Below the pieces are notes generated by a model. It saw only the letters and a program-made list of their open reading frames with translations, was not told the origin of the DNA and did not search any database. A stretch of 64,000 nt of DNA from Centroberyx gerrardi. Lineage: Eukaryota > Chordata > Actinopteri > Beryciformes > Berycidae. The translations under genes and the position numbers were made by a program. Location of the stretch: the NCBI RefSeq assembly GCF_048128805.1, contig NC_136008.1, positions 16,781,572 through 16,845,571 on the forward strand, read 5' to 3'. Each line of letters begins with the position of its first letter. Within the stretch, counting starts at the first letter, position 1. Shown in pieces: positions 49,506-61,300 of the stretch.

Positions 49506-52500
49506 ATGTTATTGCTAAAAATGCACCTAATAAAAAGCGAGATCAATCTTCTCCATACATAAAATGAATAAAATGACAAGAAAAGTTTTCTGCACGAACT
49601 TACCATTTCTTTCTCACTCCCAAGGCTGTTAAGAATATCACTATAATCACAAATACTGAAACGACGATGGCAATATGAAGACTCGTGATCTTACCTGTCC
49701 AAACAGAAACCATATTCACCATCATTTTTCTCTTGACCATATACAATTCATTGTAGCAATTTTGAGACGACATGTTGTGCTAAATATCTCCTTACTGTTA
49801 GCAGGAACAGAGAAAGTGAAGGAGGCGTTGCCCTGGCTGTTGTTTGCACGGCAGTGGACAAGCTCTGAGGAGCCCAGATCTCCCTTCAGGATCCCGATGG
49901 TAACAATGCTATGTTTATCTGGTTCAGTGCTTTGCAGGACTTTGTCAGGAAGAAAAAACTGGATCATACTGGGAGGCTTGGACTCCGCGATGCACACACA
50001 GGTTACCACAGCCGAATCTGAAGAGCAGGAGGAGCCAGCCTTAATCTCAGGTGGGTCTGTAGGGACATGAAATGATAATAGCAGATTGAATGATGCAGTT
50101 AGCGTATTCATCAAATTCTCTTCTTTACTTCTTAGTATCTCTACTCAAAATTGTTTATTTCGAGATTCATTTAATTGTTTACCAGAGGTGTGACCAAGTC
50201 AACTTTGCTGGAGTCCCAAGTCATTCTCAAGTCTTGAGGCACAAGTCTCAAGTCAAGTCTCAAGTCTAAATGTAGAACACCAAGTCAAGTCCAAGTCAAG
50301 TCCATGTCATTATGTCAAGTCTCAAGTCTAAATATGGAACACCAAGTCAAGTCAGAAAAAAATTCCAGTCCAGTATCAATTTTATATCAGAAAGAAAACA
50401 AAATATCAAGAACTTTTCAATGCAATATTGTTTTAGTAGTATAAAAACTTGGTAAGTGCATCATGAGTTTGATTCCTATAATCAGTTTCAAATAAATTCA
50501 ATGATTCCATATAAATTCAGAAAGCAGAATTTAAATTCAATCATCTGGTGGAACAAATCTCATCACTTTCAAGTAATTTACACAAACACAAGATCTTTTG
50601 TCAAGACTTTAGAAACCTTTTCAAGTCATCAAAGCTCAAGTCAAAGTCAAATCCCAAGTCACCAGAACCCACGTCAAGTCAAGTCTCAAGTCTTCTCTTC
50701 ATGCACCAAGTCAAGTCTCAAGTCTTCTCTTCATACACCAAGTCAAGTCTCAAGTCTTCTCTTCATACACCAAGTCAAGTCTCAAGCAGTTTGAGTCCAA
50801 GTCGTGTGACTCGAGTCCCCACCTCTGTTGTTTACTTACACAGCACATTGAGCTGCACTGGGCTTGACTTGCCCTGTCCTTCTGTGTTGATGGCAGTGCA
50901 GTAGAGGGCACCTGTGTGTCTGGAGACATTCGCCAGTGTGTAGAGGGGTCCGCTGTACAGCAGAGCACCGCTGTCGTCATGCCACTGGTATCCATGTGCA
51001 GCAGGGTAAGCCTCACTGGAGCATCTCAGCTGCACAGCCTCTCCCTCCCTCACACTTGACTTGTAGTCAACCTTGACATTCACTGGGGCGTCTGCATGGA
51101 GAGGGACACAATTAGTGTGTAATACCATGGCAGTAATTGTGTTATGGGCTGAAAGATGATGAAAAGAACTTGCACACTGGCTATGAAAGGAACAATCCAA
51201 AATAGAGACTTACTGATGCTAAAAAAAGAAAAATATTTATTTACATGACGTGCTGAAGTGCAAAAAATGTGATAGGATAACAAAAAAAGGTGCACCAACA
51301 AAAGAAAATGTTTCAGTTTGCACCATCTTCAGTTCTCCTGGAGTTATTCAGGAGAACTTAACCTTTTTTGTTATTCTATCACATTTTTTGCACTTGAGCA
51401 CGTCATGTAAATAAATATTTTTCATTTCTTTTGCATCAGTAAGTCTCTATTTGGGATTATTACTTTCATAGCCAGTGTGCGAGTTCTTTTCATCATCTTT
51501 CAGCCCATATGCTTTTTGGAACCTACGCACACATGTTGTTTTGCACACATGTCCAGTGAGTATTTTAGTCTGTTACAAGGCAGTGTTAGAGCTGGTTTAG
51601 GGAAGTACAGCACATAAGCAAAACACTACATCTCCAAAAATATATGTGCAGCGACGGAGGGGCCGAAAGGCCGAAAATAACATGGCAGAGAGCCATGAAG
51701 GAGACTGCAACAATCCAGGTGCATGATGGAGACGGACAGAAAATGACAGAATTTGAGAGACTGATGCTGTCCTACATGCCAGCCAGTGTAAGTGAGAGTG
51801 AGTGACAACATGAGGCTACACAATTTTTTCCTGTGCAGATGAATACGTGATGACTTTAAATCCTCTGACAATGACTTGACCTGACTCACAGAAGCTGCAG
51901 AAGTTAATTTTACTGTATATGACTCGATTTGTCTGGTTAGAAGCTATCGGAAGAAAAGTCTGTCTCGTCTGTCAGGTGTGAATGCCAGTGCAGCTTAACC
52001 CAACGTGTAACAGATCGCCATCGTAAAATGTATCACTCAAAACGCCTGCCTCTCTGTTTGCTCTTTCGACCTCAGTGCATTCTAAAGGTTTGCAGCCTTT
52101 ATTATTTAAGGAATATACACCTAACTTACATTTTACTTTGAGGACCATGGAGCTGTTCATGCTCTGCCCTCCCCTGTATGTTACGGTGCATTCTAAAAAC
52201 TTGTTGTGATCAGCGCGGGTGGGATGAAAGGTCAGCGATGATCTTGCTTCCCACTGGCCGCTGTCAAGCCTCGTTGATTGTAAATTTGGTTTTCCAGAGT
52301 GACTCCAGGTGAAGACGGGGGGATTGGAGGGGCAGGAGTGAGACGCAGAGCAGGAGGCAGACACAGTTTCACCCAGCGGTACCTCGTTCACATGCATAGT
52401 GATCGGTTCTGGAGAGCCTATGACAACAGAAAAGGTCATGATGTTATATAACGATATTGTATATCAGCATTTCACCTATATTTGGTTTGCCAATGGTGCC

Positions 52501-54270
52501 AAATTGACCTGTGAAATTAAGGGAGATTTTCCAGCATATAGGAACAAACTCATAGCACTGTTGTGTCTTTTGGTGGCTATGCTGGCCTTTTACTTGTTTG
52601 GATATCACAGAATCTTTTAGATTTCCACTGGGTTCTTGAAGTGGTCCCCTGGTTTATAGTTTGTAATATACTTAGTTTGTAACATGTAAAATTAGAGGTA
52701 AAACTCCCCTTAATAAAGTGATCTTAAATGCAATGAGCCAAGTGAGATGCAGAAGTCATTTTGGCTAAAATAAAGACATATTATTTCTGAAAAAGAAAGA
52801 CATCTCTTGATTTTATTCCCAGGCAGTCTGGTGGTCAAATAGCATTGATGTCACATGTTGTTGTTATCCTTTTGCATCAAAGTTAAACACAGTTACCAAT
52901 TTGATTTGTAACTGTAATATTGTTAGGGGAAACCCTGCCTTAGGTTATAGTTGAATCCTTACCTATCCAATACAAGGCAACCGAAATAACTGAAATAAAG
53001 CATAGTGGGAAACCCTGCTGTATTGTTAAAGAATGTCATTACCAATGATTATTAATCTTACTCACTAACCATTGTAATGGAGACTTGATTGAGTGTATAA
53101 ATGTAATATTATTACTATTGAAATTGAAATTGTAATTCAATACACTACTCGTTACTGGGAAAATTACTGTAGGATGTTAACTGACCACTGACCAGTACAA
53201 ATAATTAGCGGAAAGACTGATTAACTATAAACAATAATTGCTCAGAAATGCAGGAGATTAACAGCAGTCATCATGGTAAAAGTGAGAATCGTTACAAAAA
53301 TGGGAGTGTTGACAGGTATCCAGTCGTAACCCTGCTGTATTGTATTTTTTTTTTTTAAGATTTATTTTAGGCATTTTATGCTTTATTGATAGAGACAGTG
53401 TGAGAGAGAGACAGGAAGGCATGGGAGAGAGAGAGGGGAGGACATGCAGCAAATGGTACGCGCTCTACTCAGTGAGCCACCGGGGCGTCCCACCCTGCTG
53501 TATTGTTAAAGAGTTTGATTATCAATGATTATTAATCTTACTTACTAGTCATTGTAATGGAGACCTCCTTATCAAGATAGGAAAATTTATCATAGCCTTC
53601 CATTTCAATCCTGAAATGGAAAGGCCCTGTGTCAGTTGATTGGAGGGGATCTATCTTCAATGAACAGCTCTTCTTGCTGAGATCTCCAACCAGCGCTGCC
53701 CGATTCCTGTACTGTTGCATCATTTTAGCTTCAACTGGGTGGTAGATAATATGATTTGTCTTCTCAGTCCAAATCCCAGTGAATGCAGTGACCTTCCTCC
53801 CTGGGTCTGGGTAGTTAAATGAACAGGGAATCACCACACAGGATCCCAGCAGGCCTTTAACTGAGGAAGGCACCTCGGCGGTCCAAGACGAGGCATCAGC
53901 TTGAATAACTGGAATAAAGCAAAGAGGCAAATGTAATCAACTGAGACAAAGAGAGAGCTAGCGAAAAGAAAAAGAGGAGAAAGAGACAGGGAGAAGGAGA
54001 ATATGAAAAGGCTACATCCACTTAGGAAACACAGTCTTACTGGAAAATCTACCTTGTGTTGGAACAAAAAAAGGATACAGCCGAGGAGCCAATTAAAGTT
54101 CTGCCTACCAAAAAAACATGAAAAACTAAGTGCACGTACTGCATGTTTTAGGTCTATGTTTTAGAGCACTTCTTATCAGCAATACAAGATTATAGTTGCA
54201 TATACAAAGTATGTACCATACCTGTTAAACCAAGGCACAGAAAAAAGAGTGGTCTTTGTACAGGATTCAT
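48484..54270 (-). CDS. Siglec-like receptor C (MAG/CD22-like): V + three C2 domains, membrane segment, two YxN tail motifs, 471 aa
   Basis: Exons: 54222-54270, 53546-53899, 52130-52417, 50840-51091, 49796-50056, 49604-49694, 48620-48695, 48484-48528; 1416 nt including TAA. Signal peptide MNPVQRPLFFLCLGLTG. The V-set has SSWTAEVP, GSCVVIPC, SCSLKI and TGPFHFRIEM: the full Siglec set of Trp, B-E Cys pair, interdomain Cys and F-strand Arg. The first C2 has SHSCPSNPP; the second has AVQLRCSS and GALYCTAIN; the third has AVVTCVC and LVHCRANNSQGNAS. The membrane segment is IAIVVSVFVIIVIFLTAL. The tail is short and ends DHVYGNME and DDAVYANV, both YxN. In mammals MAG (Siglec-4) and CD22 (Siglec-2) bind sialylated glycans on neurons and B cells. 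The short tail and three C2 domains do not match either exactly, so no symbol is given. A transposon sits against the donor of the second C2 exon. Confidence 0.88.
48829..49090. repeat. MITE-like AT-rich repeat in gene C
   Basis: Begins gggtagcactttacattatgat, a word typical of fish MITE ends, and contains repeated ggtaatttct units. The other end is not clear, so limits are approximate. Confidence 0.35.
49465..49502. repeat. (CA)n microsatellite in gene C
   Basis: About 19 CA units in the intron between the membrane exon and the first tail exon. Confidence 0.95.
50183..50827. mobile_element. hAT-type element rich in CAAGTC, beside a gene C splice donor
   Basis: Ends are CAGAGGTGTG and CCACCTCTG, inverted. 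Both sides carry the 8-bp direct repeat ttgtttac (50175-50182 and 50828-50835), a perfect hAT-size target duplication. The body is full of caagtc/ctcaagt units, including a tandem block at 50680-50790, with no coding. The right duplication overlaps positions +5 and +6 of the donor of exon 50840-51091. Confidence 0.88.
51143..51508. repeat. Long inverted repeat (about 149-bp arms, 68-bp spacer) in gene C
   Basis: 51143-51291 (tatgggctgaaagatgatga...) is the near-exact reverse complement of 51360-51508 (...tcatcatctttcagcccata). The spacer itself holds a small hairpin (gttctcctgg...caggagaact). The near arm ends about 50 nt from the acceptor of exon 50840-51091. Confidence 0.9.
52970..53095 (-). 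pseudogene. Internally deleted relic of a V exon in gene C
   Basis: 53003-53085 repeats the 3' edge of the V exon and its intron at 53500-53570 (ccctgctgtattgttaaag...attattaatcttact...cattgtaatggagac). 52985-53005 resembles the V exon acceptor side (aataactgaaataaagca against aataactggaataaagca at 53904). The body of the exon is missing. Confidence 0.5.
53343..53500 (-). mobile_element. tRNA-type SINE, partial
   Basis: Contains the fish SINE words aagatttattttaggcattttatg, gacagtgtgagagagagacagg and gggaggacatgcagcaaa, ending near cagtgagccaccggggcg. The run of T at its left marks the A-rich tail, so it is read on the minus strand. The tRNA-like head is truncated. Confidence 0.65.
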
Positions 54271-55205
54271 CTTGCCTCTCAGGTCAGATCTGCAGATAAA
54301 GTGACACATAAAGTGATAAACCAGCAGCACAGATCAGTTTTCACAGTCAGTTTCCTTTAACAAGAAATGAATCGTCTAGTTTCCATTCCACCCTAGTACA
54401 CTACACACCAACTGTAATATATGTGAAACTTGTCTTTCCTCTAATGAGCCTTTCAAAAGTCCAAGTGGACATTTACATTTACAACATTTACTATTTTACA
54501 TTTTTACATTTTTACAATTTTACATTTTTACATTTACAGTTCACTTTTTACAGTCTTGTTTTTCTCACCTATTCTCTTCCAACTCGTATATTTTTCACGG
54601 TTTACTGTCTACATGCACTCCTGAGCATGTCTAATTAGGTTTACTATTATATTGAATTATTTTTGTCTCAAGTCAGCCCTGTATCTGAGATTTCAAGCGT
54701 TGGTGGCAATGGAATTTATATCACAGTCTGTGGCATCCTGCTCTCGCTTCCTTTTTCAGATAAACAGTAATGTGATGTCTTTATTTTAGCCATCATGACT
54801 TCTCCAATTTTATTTTTGTGGGGCATGTCAACTATTTCATGCAAGGCGAGGCCTCTTCAACCCATTTCCAGCAGTCCTGATCAAAGCCCTATTAACTAAT
54901 CACACTGATAATGGGCCATTCACCAGTAATACTCTGCTGGGTTCACTGGCTCTGATGAATGACCCATATCAACCTGAAACACTGTGGCTGTAAAGTGATG
55001 CTTATTATGCACTACTTTGCTTGGCAGTGGGTGTAGTCCTAATTTTACTACAGTTTTCATTATTGTTTTTTTTTTTAATAAGAAATAAGTGTTACCTTGG
55101 AGTTGTTTTTATTTTTTCATAGTTTATTACGTGCTCAAGAGAAGAGAAACCACAAGTATCAGACTAAACCTCAGAGAATCCCCCCTCCCCACCCTCCCAC
55201 CCCCA

Positions 55206-55252
<47 letters not shown>

Positions 55253-56535
55253 ACCCCATGAGCACCTAAAAAGCACAAGCTTATTTTCTTGAAATATACT
55301 TCAAGTTAGCTACATTAGCTATTTACTACTGATGCAAGAATTGATTTTTTTTTATATATCTTGAAATAAACTTGATAAGACAGAATACAAGAATGCAATA
55401 TACAAATTATATAATAATAATAATAATAATAGAAATTGTTAACAAAGCTTTCATTTTAGAGACATTATGATTAAATGATTATACAGCAAGTGTTGGTTGA
55501 AAGCAATTGTTTTGTAAATGCATTTAAATAAAAATAAACACAAAAATTAAAAATTATATTTATCTTAAATTAGCATGTGATTATCACAACACCACAAGTA
55601 TGGGTTTCCTTGGTTCAGTTGATAGTGAGAGTAATCACACAGGATGTGTGATCTGGGCGATGTGTGATTTCTCCTAATACGGCAGCAGAACCCCTGAATA
55701 AAACACATAAACAGTAAATCAAAAATTAAAATAAAATGGTTTCATTCAGTGCACAAGTTCACCTCAGTTTCACTTGATTATGTCCATAATGTGTTTAGTA
55801 CACAAAACAGAGGAGTAACGTAAAACTCTGGTTTTTCCATCTATATTGTTACTATCAAGACTTTATTTACATACACCCACCGCTTCCTGTTCATGAACTC
55901 ACATTTTGGCACCAGTACAGTAAGGCACTGTGCTGAGAGCAAAGGAATGGCTTTTAACTAGAAACCTTTTTAGAGGACATTAGGCGCAGATTTGTGGGTA
56001 TAGGAACATAAGGAATGCCCACACTCACAAAAATAAGTTTTAAGTGTGAGTTTATCAATGGAAATATAAACTTTCCATGTTGCAGGATGTCTACAGAGAT
56101 CACAGCTCCTCTTAGCTGTTACCTTCTCATTCTCCAAGGTACAATTTTACCATGGTCCAGGACCTTAACATTTAAAAGAAGATATGGTTTGGGGTTCTTT
56201 TTTGGATTGGATTATTATTATTATTAATGGATTATTATTCACCTGCCCCTTCCTAGGTCTGTGCGCATCCCTGCAGTCCAAAAACCATGCATGAAAACAA
56301 GTTAAAAGAATTAGCTTCTCCATTTTATTAACTGTAACTGTAAAGTGACACCAAAGCGCCCATACATTTTCCCACACACTGAAAAACACTGTAGCACATA
56401 CTCAAGGACATTCTTGTTTTTATTTTCTAATATCCGTGCTGTCAGGATCTTCTTGCTAAGTTGCTGTGTTGTGCTTAAATGTCCGTAATAAACAAAGTTT
56501 TTTGGAGCAGTCACCACAGACAGTTGTTGACGTAT
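54271..56535. other. Intergenic region upstream of gene C
   Basis: Contains a tttacattttta-rich low-complexity block (54470-54545), a (CA)n run (55205-55250) and an (ATA)n run (55412-55432). No coding frame with recognisable motifs is found. Confidence 0.4.
55205..55250. repeat. (CA)n microsatellite
   Basis: About 22 CA units following a C-rich stretch. Confidence 0.95.
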
Positions 56536-56811
56536 TCATGGACCCTGATCACCAACAAAAGCAGGATTTAGCATTCCTCCTCTGTTGGGACCCAAGCTGC
56601 TGCTGTCTGAGGCAGCTAGGCGAACGTAACGGATGCTGCGGGCCAGGTACATCTTTCGCACAGCAATGCTTTGCTTCGTTTCAGCACTCCAGAGATCCTC
56701 TTCATGCTGTGCCAGGAAGTCCTCCAGTTTGACCGTGTCTTCTTTTTGCCGCCCCCAGGACAGTTTCCTGGGACTCGGGGTGATGAGGCCGCTAGATGCC
56801 GAGTTCCCCAT
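56536..56811 (-). CDS. Unrecognised 91-aa protein with a possible N-myristoylation start (MGNSAS)
   Basis: A single open frame from ATG at 56811 to a stop at 56536. It begins MGNSASSGLITPSPRKLSWG. Gly at position 2 and Ser at position 6 fit the N-myristoylation rule, and the basic PRKLSW could help membrane binding. A charged helix follows (EDTVKLEDFLAQHEEDLW), then a basic stretch (AVRKMYLARSIRYVRLA) and a polar end. No Cys, membrane segment or known domain is seen. Upstream in gene orientation an acceptor (ttcattgacag) lies 30 nt before the ATG, and a GC-richer block at 57000-57110 could be a 5' UTR exon. An AATAAA lies about 200 nt downstream. It could be a small membrane adaptor, but I do not recognise it and it may be a chance ORF. 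Confidence 0.5.
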   Translation of the reverse strand: MGNSASSGLITPSPRKLSWGRQKEDTVKLEDFLAQHEEDLWSAETKQSIAVRKMYLARSIRYVRLAASDSSSLGPNRGGMLNPAFVGDQGP

Positions 56812-58307
56812 GATAGGAATGGATGTTCAGGACAAATCTGTCAATGAAAAATCAAAGAAAATATACCAAATGAATACCTATTAATTACACATTAACAGAA
56901 AAATATATATGCATGTCAAACTAAGGAATCCACATACCCCAATCCCATACGTCGTTTCCTGGGTTGTTAAAATAGGCCACAGTACTGTCACTTCTTACCA
57001 GATGTCACCTTTGGTTTATCTGTTGATGTTCCAAGGCGGTCAGTAACTGAAGCAGAGGTGGACAGGCGCCTCCATTTTAAAGGCCGACCTCTCAGGTGGA
57101 CAGAGGGCTTGACCCTGTCTGTCATCAAAGCAGCAATTAATCACCACTGATCACATTAATCACTGCTGATTAATGGATCTCAGAAACAATTGTTTGTATC
57201 AATCACAAATTCCTCTAATCAATAACACACAGTTTCACCATTTCATCATGTGAAAAGGTCTTATCTCTGTAAATATTAGAGACTTAGATATGTATTCATT
57301 GTAAGCCTAGCTCTGTCACAGTTTATAGCAGTGTATAGTGTGTAGCAGTTTCATTTGATTTGTTGACAATACATTGGCAATAATAAAATGTGCTCAATAT
57401 GCTACTATTCTAGAGTACCAGTAATATATGGATTTTTTTTTCTCTTTTTGTACTTGTGTGATCATAGTTCATACCTAATAATAGCATGCACATTGATAGT
57501 AACTCCTTTTTATGGTAGGACCTATGGAGGTTTTGTTTCCAGGAAATGCCTCATGTCATTTGCAGTTTTACTGTGACCCCTAGAGGTCACATTTTCATCA
57601 AAGTTCATCATTCTGTTGTAACTCTACAGAGCAGCATGTCATATAACTCCTGACGGTTACTGTTCTCAAAGATTTTGATCTTTTTTGCAAAACAGAATCA
57701 GCTCTGATCAGCCAGACAGCAGCAAAATCAGGTAAGATTCTGGTGACTCCAAATTATACTTGAATACAGCACAATAACATATTCATCTAATGTTGGTTCA
57801 GCTAATTTGTCTGGGCATTTTGGGAGTTTCTGACATATAATATGTCACCTCAGTTTCACTTGATAATTGGGAAATTTTGGAAATTTTGGTTTGATATACT
57901 ATGAAATGTCTTTCACTGTTATTGTTTACCTTCTGTCTCTGACTTATAAGATTTATTAATGGCTAATCTGCTAGTTGTATGAAAATTGTCATCGTATGAA
58001 TGGATAAAGATAGATAGAAAGCTAGAAGATGTATGAACATGATTATATGATAGAAAATATTTTCATCTTCGATTTGTCTATTTAAATGAAGTTCAAAGTA
58101 TTATGTGCTTTTCCACATGTATCCTGTATGAGGACATTAATAATATCGTTATACATTTGGCACTCACGGCTTCAGATTAGTGCTATTTCATGCAGTTCCA
58201 CTTTCACAATTGTAATTTGCATGTTGTCTTGCTTGTGATTTTATTTCATTTCATTTCATATAAACATCCCCACAGTGGATTAAATCAAGAACACAAGTCA
58301 GACAAGT
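56812..58307. other. Intergenic region upstream of gene D, with a candidate 5' UTR exon
   Basis: A candidate donor (gcaaaatcag|gtaagattc, 57731/57732) and an acceptor (aacatccccacag, ending at 58274) would join a leader exon to the gene D start exon. The remainder is AT-rich and unremarkable. Confidence 0.35.
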
Positions 58308-61300
58308 ATGGACAAACAGAGAAGGATGATGATATTCTGGCTGCTTTTAGAAGGTAACATTATTAGTCTCCCCTTTGTTTGAGGTTCTCATCTCATGCCT
58401 ATAGACCTCGTAAGTCAGATGCCCACATGCCCAAATGTGGCTCACGGTTCCATAGCAATTTCTCCGTAGGGAAAATGAATGGTTTTCACATAATCGTGAC
58501 ATAATCGTCATTTCACATAATGAATGGGGTTTCACATAATAGAGAAGAGTCATTTAATTGTTTGTTTTAGGATCATTAGCTTTCCTGCAGAAAGGTACTG
58601 ACAGGAGGCACGACAACAACGCTGATCCTTGAGAGTTGCTAAGCAACATACAGAATCAGAGTAGAAGCCCGCTGACGCAAATTATATGCACTGAAGTGTT
58701 TAGCTTGTTGCTAGCAAAAATACTACTTAGACTAGAAAACGGTTATAGAAATCAACGGACCCAGTGCCATTAGAGACATAAATATACGTAGGTAAAAACG
58801 TACCGACTTTGAAAATCCTGCATTAAACGTAGACTGTGACAGAGACGATTATGTGAAACCCCATTCATTTTCCCTACGGAGAAATCGCTATGGAACCATG
58901 AGCCATATTTGGGCAAAGCTGACATCATTTGACTTACGAGGTCTATACCCCAAATACAAATCGAATCAATCAAAATGAGATTTCCTAGAAGTCGTCTAGA
59001 TTTTTAAGAGGCAAATTAATTATTCTCTTTCATCAGCAGCTGCATCTATCAGCAGCCTTGTGGTTTCTGGCCAAAGGGACGCCAAGGTCAAGGAGCTCAA
59101 GGCCCTGGTTACGTCCTGCGTTGTGGTGCCTTGCTGTTTCACATATCCTGGACACAAACTACCCAGCAGCAAAATCAGAGGGATCTGGCATCTTTATGAT
59201 GATCAAAATGAAACGGTCTATCATGAGGAGCACTCGAGTATCACAGAGAACTTTAGGGACCGCACAGAGTTGGTGGGAGACCTGGGAGACCAGAACTGCA
59301 CCTTAAAGATGACTGAACTAAAAAAACATGACATCGGCCCTTTCTGTTTCCGAGTCGAAATGCCAGAGAAGAGAGAATTTGTGGAAAGCTGTGTCCGGCT
59401 GCAAATGCTCTGTACGTGTAAATATCTTGCATATAGTACATACACTGCATTGTCAAAAAAGATCTCCATTCCAGACTTCAGAAACCTACACCAATTTCTC
59501 ATGTAACATTATGATTTCTCTCTTTTTCCTTTTTCTTTTTTCACATGTAGCTAAGCCTCCAAATCCTACACTGACTCACACAAAGACAGCCATTGAGGGT
59601 CATCCGTACATTATCACCTGTTCTATTATTCACACCTGTCCCTCCAATATGCCCACACTCACATGGAGTAAGAAAAGCTCCAAAGACGGGATCATTGAGG
59701 ATCACAAAGACCGTGGCCATGGTGAGTGGCAGACACAGTCTATTCTGACGTTCATTCCTGAGGAGAAGGACGATCACTCCGAGATCACCTGCACAGCCGA
59801 GTTTTATGGAGGGAGCAGCTCATCTAAAACCCTTCAGCTCTTTGTAAAACGTGAGCCTTTATTCTCTTTGTTGGTCATTTATTCCCTAAACTATAGGATA
59901 GTGCAGTAGATAATACTTTGTGAACTTTTATACTGAGTATGGTCAAAATGAAGGTAATACTTAACCACCAAGTCCCTCCATATTGAAGGGGTTTGCACCA
60001 GTTTGGGGTGTATCTCCTTGCATGACATCAATCCAGTCATCTCTTAATGGGCAAGGCAAGTTTTAAAGCTGAAATCCATGATTTTGTTACCCTGTTTTGT
60101 CTCCCCGTCTGGCAGCAAAAAATATTTGAACTGATGTTAAAACCACAACCAGACAACCACGGAAGTGTTCATTTGCTTATGATGATGTAAATATTGCAAC
60201 TTGACAGTAACAGCAACATACAATGTGTGCTGCTAGTATATCACTCAGGTTGGCCAAAAATTATTGTCACTGTAAGCTCTTTGGGTCGGCTATGCTAACT
60301 AGCTAGCGGCACTTGGCTACCCAGTGCAGGTAACCTGTGTTTGCTAACATTAGTCGGATAGTCAGCAGTCTTTCGTCCTACCCTGTCAAAAATTTCAATA
60401 GTGGTCTCTGAAGTGCGTCTCCAACCATGGTGATACTGCCAATTGGTATTGTGTAACCTGATCCAGATGGATAAAATAACTTTATTTATTACTGGAAAAA
60501 AGTCCTGGATTCCAGCTTTAAGCACAACCTAACCTTCTGAGTTATCACTTTGATCCTGTGATGCATTTCTCTCTGCCTCTATCACAAAGACATGAGTGGT
60601 CACCCATTGGTTTCAAGGGCATGATGCTGATGTAAGCTGCTTTATAGTCCATCTCAATATCCCCAATTAATGAGAATTTTTTCGTAGATTTTTGGTAGAG
60701 AGGGAGCACAAGTCTTTTTTGTAGGTATGTCCTTCATTTTGACCATACTGGATGTTTTCTCCTTCCTAGAGGAAACATGGTTCAGCAATTCTCAGATTTC
60801 TGTCTGTTTGCAGGTACAGAAAACCACCTGTACATCATCATCCCTACAGCAGTTGGGGTTGGTACTGCGGTGGTTTTCGGAGCACTGTGCGTTGTCATGA
60901 TTAAAAAATACAAGTGAGTCATTTCAGTACACTGGGTGACATTAGCCGACAGACTGAGAACAAAAACCCATCAGTAATAAACACATTAAGAATCCTTGAA
61001 CAATTAAAGGAATTAATTTACCCTCTTCCTGCCTCATCTTCAGTACATCAAAGTTTGTGTATCGTATGTGTTTCTCAATGAAATGGCATTTTCTGTTTGC
61101 TCTAGGAGACGTATTGCAGAACTAGAAAGCAGTGGGGAAGGCAAGTAAGTACGAATATGTTGTAGAGCAGATTCAGTTTCGTCGTTTCAATGCTTTTACA
61201 TCCTTATCATGATTCGATTTTCAGTCTGACGCCTACTAATGACTCTGTTCTGTCACATTTAGCCTGTGGAACCGGCTGTCCAGACTGTCTCGCAGGTGAG

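Noticed and set aside
50240-50800. CAAGTC-rich tandem array as a satellite or CRISPR-like array
   Set aside because: The units are irregular and the whole block is bounded by inverted CAGAGGTG ends and an exact 8-bp duplication, so it is the body of a hAT-type element.
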